Part shown: positions 6,457-8,587 of the stretch, one piece after another
How positions within the stretch are numbered: position 1 is the stretch's first letter
Layout of the letters: each line of letters begins with the position of its first letter
Source of the DNA: G021776435 sp046756245
GTDB lineage: Bacteria > Pseudomonadota > Alphaproteobacteria > Caulobacterales > Parvularculaceae
Reading direction: 5' to 3'
DNA length: 8,587 bases
Assembly (NCBI GenBank): GCA_046756245.1
Contig: JBHHVZ010000112.1
Coordinates: 1 to 8,587, forward strand
Notes under the pieces: generated by a model
The model's input: the letters and a program-made list of their open reading frames with translations, nothing else
What the model was told of the DNA's origin: nothing
The model's database searches: none
Program-made: the position numbers and the translations under genes

Positions 6457-7404
6457 ATGACCATTCAATTTGACGGAAAGGTCGCCATTGTCACCGGCGC
6501 CGGCGCCGGGCTGGGACGGAGCCACGCGCTCGCGCTCGCCGCGCGCGGTGCGAAGGTTGTCGTCAACGATCTCGGCGGTGATCGCCGCGGCGAAGGCGGT
6601 TCGCTGTCGGCGGCTGAGAAAGTCGTACAGGAAATCGAGGCGGCCGGCGGCGAGGCGATCGCCGACGGCGCGAATGTGACGAAGCCGGAAGAAGTCGACG
6701 CCATGGTCAAGGCGACGATGGATAAATGGGGCCGCATCGACATTCTCGTAAACAACGCCGGCATATTGCGCGACAAGACCTTCGCCAAGATGACGCTCGA
6801 CGATTTTCGCGCTGTCATTGACGTCCACCTCATCGGTTCGACGATCTGCACGCACGCCGTGTGGCCGATCATGCGCGAACGGCAATATGGCCGCGTCCTG
6901 TGCACCTCTTCGCCGTCGGGTCTCCACGGCATTTTCGGGCAGGCGAATTACGGTGCGGCGAAATCCGGCATGATCGGCTTCATGAACGCGCTCCATCTCG
7001 AAGGCGCGAAATACAATATCCGCATCAATCTTCTCTCGCCGTCGGCAAAGACGCGCATGACGGAGGACATCGGCATTCCCGACGTCGCGCTCGACCTGAT
7101 GACGCCGGAAGCGATCACCGCCGGCGCGCTCTATCTCGTCAGTGAAGAGGCGCCGTCGCGCGCGATCCTCGCCTGCTCGGCGGGCGGTTATGCGCGCGCC
7201 TATGTCATCGAGACGGACGGAATCTATCTGCCGCCCGAAAATCAGACGCCGGAAGAAATCGCCGCGCATTGGGACGAAATCTCCTCGACGGAGAATGTGC
7301 ATTATTTCGAATCAAGCGCCGGCTCCGGCCAGCGCTTTATTACGAAAGCCTTGCAGCATATGGGGCATGAAGGCCCTGTTCCCACCCGAGGGAGGAAGTC
7401 ATGA
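6457..7404 (+). CDS. MFE-2-like short-chain dehydrogenase, (3R)-hydroxyacyl-CoA dehydrogenase
   Basis: This 315-residue NAD-dependent short-chain dehydrogenase is predicted to oxidise the 3-hydroxyacyl-CoA made by the MaoC protein. The cofactor loop TGAGAGLG spans residues 13-20 and is followed by NDLGG (37-41). NNAGILRDKTFAKM spans 99-112. The catalytic residues are Ser152, Tyr165 and Lys169 (FGQANYGAAK, 160-169). The usual active-site Asn is replaced by His124 in VHLIGS. That change, with NDLGGD, AGILRD and FGQANYSAAK-like segments, is shared with the dehydrogenase domain of peroxisomal multifunctional enzyme 2 (HSD17B4) and with ChsB1/Hsd4A (Rv3502c), as I recall them. The last 60 residues, with TPEEIAAHWDEIS (264-276), resemble the linker that follows this domain in MFE-2, but no hydratase or SCP2 domain is fused. 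A GGGAG ribosome site lies at 6444-6448. The stop overlaps the thiolase start. A 17-beta-hydroxysteroid activity is possible but not shown. Confidence 0.92.
   Translation: MTIQFDGKVAIVTGAGAGLGRSHALALAARGAKVVVNDLGGDRRGEGGSLSAAEKVVQEIEAAGGEAIADGANVTKPEEVDAMVKATMDKWGRIDILVNNAGILRDKTFAKMTLDDFRAVIDVHLIGSTICTHAVWPIMRERQYGRVLCTSSPSGLHGIFGQANYGAAKSGMIGFMNALHLEGAKYNIRINLLSPSAKTRMTEDIGIPDVALDLMTPEAITAGALYLVSEEAPSRAILACSAGGYARAYVIETDGIYLPPENQTPEEIAAHWDEISSTENVHYFESSAGSGQRFITKALQHMGHEGPVPTRGRKS
7391..7396 (+). promoter_or_regulatory. Strong ribosome binding site of the thiolase, inside the upstream gene
   Basis: GGAGGA ends 4 bases before the ATG at 7401 and lies within the last codons of the dehydrogenase gene. 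Together with the ATGA stop/start overlap it indicates translational coupling of the two genes. Confidence 0.75.
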
Positions 7405-8587
7405 GAGAAGCCGTCATCGTTTCGACTGCAAGGACGCCGATCGGCAAGGCCTATCGAGGCTCTTTCAACGCGACCCCGGCGCAGACGCTCGGGGCGCATG
7501 CGATCAGGCACGCCGCCGAACGCGCCAAACTCGACTTCGGAGATGTTGAGGACGTCATTATGGGCTGCGTGCTGCAGCAGGGCACGGGGTTCAAAAACGT
7601 CGCGCGCCAGGCGCTGCTGCGGGCGGGCTTTCCCGTCACCGTGCCGGGCATGTCGGTCGACCGGCAATGCTCGTCAGGCATGATGGCGATCGCGACGGCC
7701 GCCAAACAGATCATGGTCGACAATATGCAGGTCGCGATCGGCGGCGGCGTCGAGTCGATTTCCATGAACCAGACCGGCGACATGTTCGTGCGCCCTGATC
7801 CGTGGCTCGTCGAAAACCTGCCGGCGACCTACATGCAGATGATCGAAACCGCCGAGATCGTCGCCGAGCGCTACAAAATTTCGCGCGAAGCACAGGATGA
7901 ATACGCCCTGCAGTCCCAACAGCGCACCCACGCCGCGCAAGAAGCCGGCAAATTCGATGATGAGATCGTGCCGCTGCCTTCGGTGATGAAATTCAAAAAC
8001 AAGGAAACCGGCGACATCTCCAACGTCGAAACCAGGCTCGAAAAGGACGAGGGCAACCGGCCGGAAACGACGGCGGATGCGCTCGCGGGGCTCCCGCCCG
8101 TGTTCAAGGACGGTCTGGTGGTCAAGGAGGGACAAAATATTACGGCGGGCAACGCTTCGCAGCTTTCCGACGGCGCCTCGGCCGCCGTGGTGATGGAGCG
8201 ACAAGAAGCCGAGCGCCGCGGGCTTGCCCCGCTCGGGATTTACCGGGGCATGGCGGTCGCCGGCACGAACCCCGATGAAATGGGAATCGGCCCCATTTTC
8301 GCCGTACCGAAATTACTGGAGAAGTTCAGTCTCAAAATGGATGACATCGGGCTATGGGAATTGAACGAAGCCTTCGCCGTGCAGGTCATTTACTGCCGCG
8401 ACAAGCTCGGCATTCCCAACGACCTCCTGAACGTCAATGGCGGCGCCATCTCAATCGGCCACCCCTACGGCATGTCGGGCGCGCGCATGGTCGGCCACGC
8501 CCTCATCGAAGGAAAACGCCGCGGCGCCAAATATGTGGTCTCGACCATGTGCGTCGGCGGCGGCCAGGGCGCCGCGGGATTGTTCGA
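7401..8587 (+). CDS. Acetyl-CoA C-acyltransferase (thiolase), 3' end cut by window
   Basis: This degradative thiolase cleaves a 3-ketoacyl-CoA with CoA, releasing acetyl-CoA (or propionyl-CoA from an alpha-methyl substrate). The visible part is 395 residues with no stop. It contains the nucleophile Cys90 in VDRQCSSGMMAI (residues 86-97), NEAF (322-325), NVNGGAISIGHPYGMSG (344-360) with His354, and the acid/base Cys384 in STMCVGGGQGAAGLF (381-395). Thiolases usually end within about 5 residues of this point, so nearly all of the protein is present. The ATG at 7401 overlaps the TGA of the upstream dehydrogenase by 4 bases and has a strong GGAGGA site. It completes the beta-oxidation set. The C-terminal motif is of the common FadA/PhaA type rather than the GHPxG-C-T-G form I remember for FadA5, so a general thiolase acting on varied chain lengths is plausible. 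A biosynthetic acetoacetyl-CoA thiolase is less likely in this operon. Confidence 0.93.
   Translation, partial: MREAVIVSTARTPIGKAYRGSFNATPAQTLGAHAIRHAAERAKLDFGDVEDVIMGCVLQQGTGFKNVARQALLRAGFPVTVPGMSVDRQCSSGMMAIATAAKQIMVDNMQVAIGGGVESISMNQTGDMFVRPDPWLVENLPATYMQMIETAEIVAERYKISREAQDEYALQSQQRTHAAQEAGKFDDEIVPLPSVMKFKNKETGDISNVETRLEKDEGNRPETTADALAGLPPVFKDGLVVKEGQNITAGNASQLSDGASAAVVMERQEAERRGLAPLGIYRGMAVAGTNPDEMGIGPIFAVPKLLEKFSLKMDDIGLWELNEAFAVQVIYCRDKLGIPNDLLNVNGGAISIGHPYGMSGARMVGHALIEGKRRGAKYVVSTMCVGGGQGAAGLF

Noticed and set aside
6220..7302. Long open frame on the minus strand opposite the MaoC and dehydrogenase genes (360 codons)
   Set aside because: Arg- and Asp-rich translation with no family features. 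It crosses the junction of two strongly supported + strand genes, so it is a mirror of their codon use.

Overview
The window is GC-rich DNA, roughly 60% or a little more by eye, with dense same-strand genes and short gaps. Codon use (GCG, CGC, GGC, ATC) and protein style suggest an alphaproteobacterium. No marker gene fixes the genus, so this is an inference. All seven supported genes are on the + strand. I found no tRNA, rRNA, CRISPR array, insertion sequence or phage gene.

Layout. Bases 1-145 hold no convincing gene and begin with a low-complexity GC stretch containing a run of 12 G, which looks like a contig end. Bases 146-1645 encode a multi-pass polysaccharide flippase of the MOP/Wzx type. 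After a 92-base gap, a tightly packed lipid-catabolism operon runs from 1738 past the right edge. Its order is acyl-CoA synthetase, acyl-CoA dehydrogenase (catalytic-type subunit), acyl-CoA dehydrogenase (partner-type subunit), MaoC/NodN-like hydratase, MFE-2-like short-chain dehydrogenase, and thiolase. The thiolase is cut by the window end a few residues before its expected C-terminus. Gaps inside the operon are 87, 57, 13 and 53 bases, and the last junction is a 4-base ATGA overlap.

How the genes work together. The six enzymes supply each step of one beta-oxidation turn: activation of a free acid to its CoA ester, alpha,beta-dehydrogenation, hydration, oxidation of the 3-hydroxyacyl-CoA, and thiolytic release of acetyl- or propionyl-CoA. 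Two features make this more than a generic fatty acid operon. First, the two dehydrogenases look like an alpha/beta pair. One carries its probable catalytic Glu at the isovaleryl-CoA-dehydrogenase position, and the other lacks a Glu at both known positions. Second, the hydratase and dehydrogenase are both of the types associated with the (R)-3-hydroxyacyl-CoA route, like a peroxisomal multifunctional enzyme 2 split into separate polypeptides. The gene set recalls, from memory, the mycobacterial FadD17-FadE26-FadE27-ChsB1 sterol side-chain genes. A bulky or alpha-methyl-branched substrate (steroid or bile-acid side chain, isoprenoid, or dicarboxylate as for PimC/PimD) is therefore plausible. 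No ring-degradation gene or regulator lies in the window to settle the substrate. I do not see an entirely new system here.
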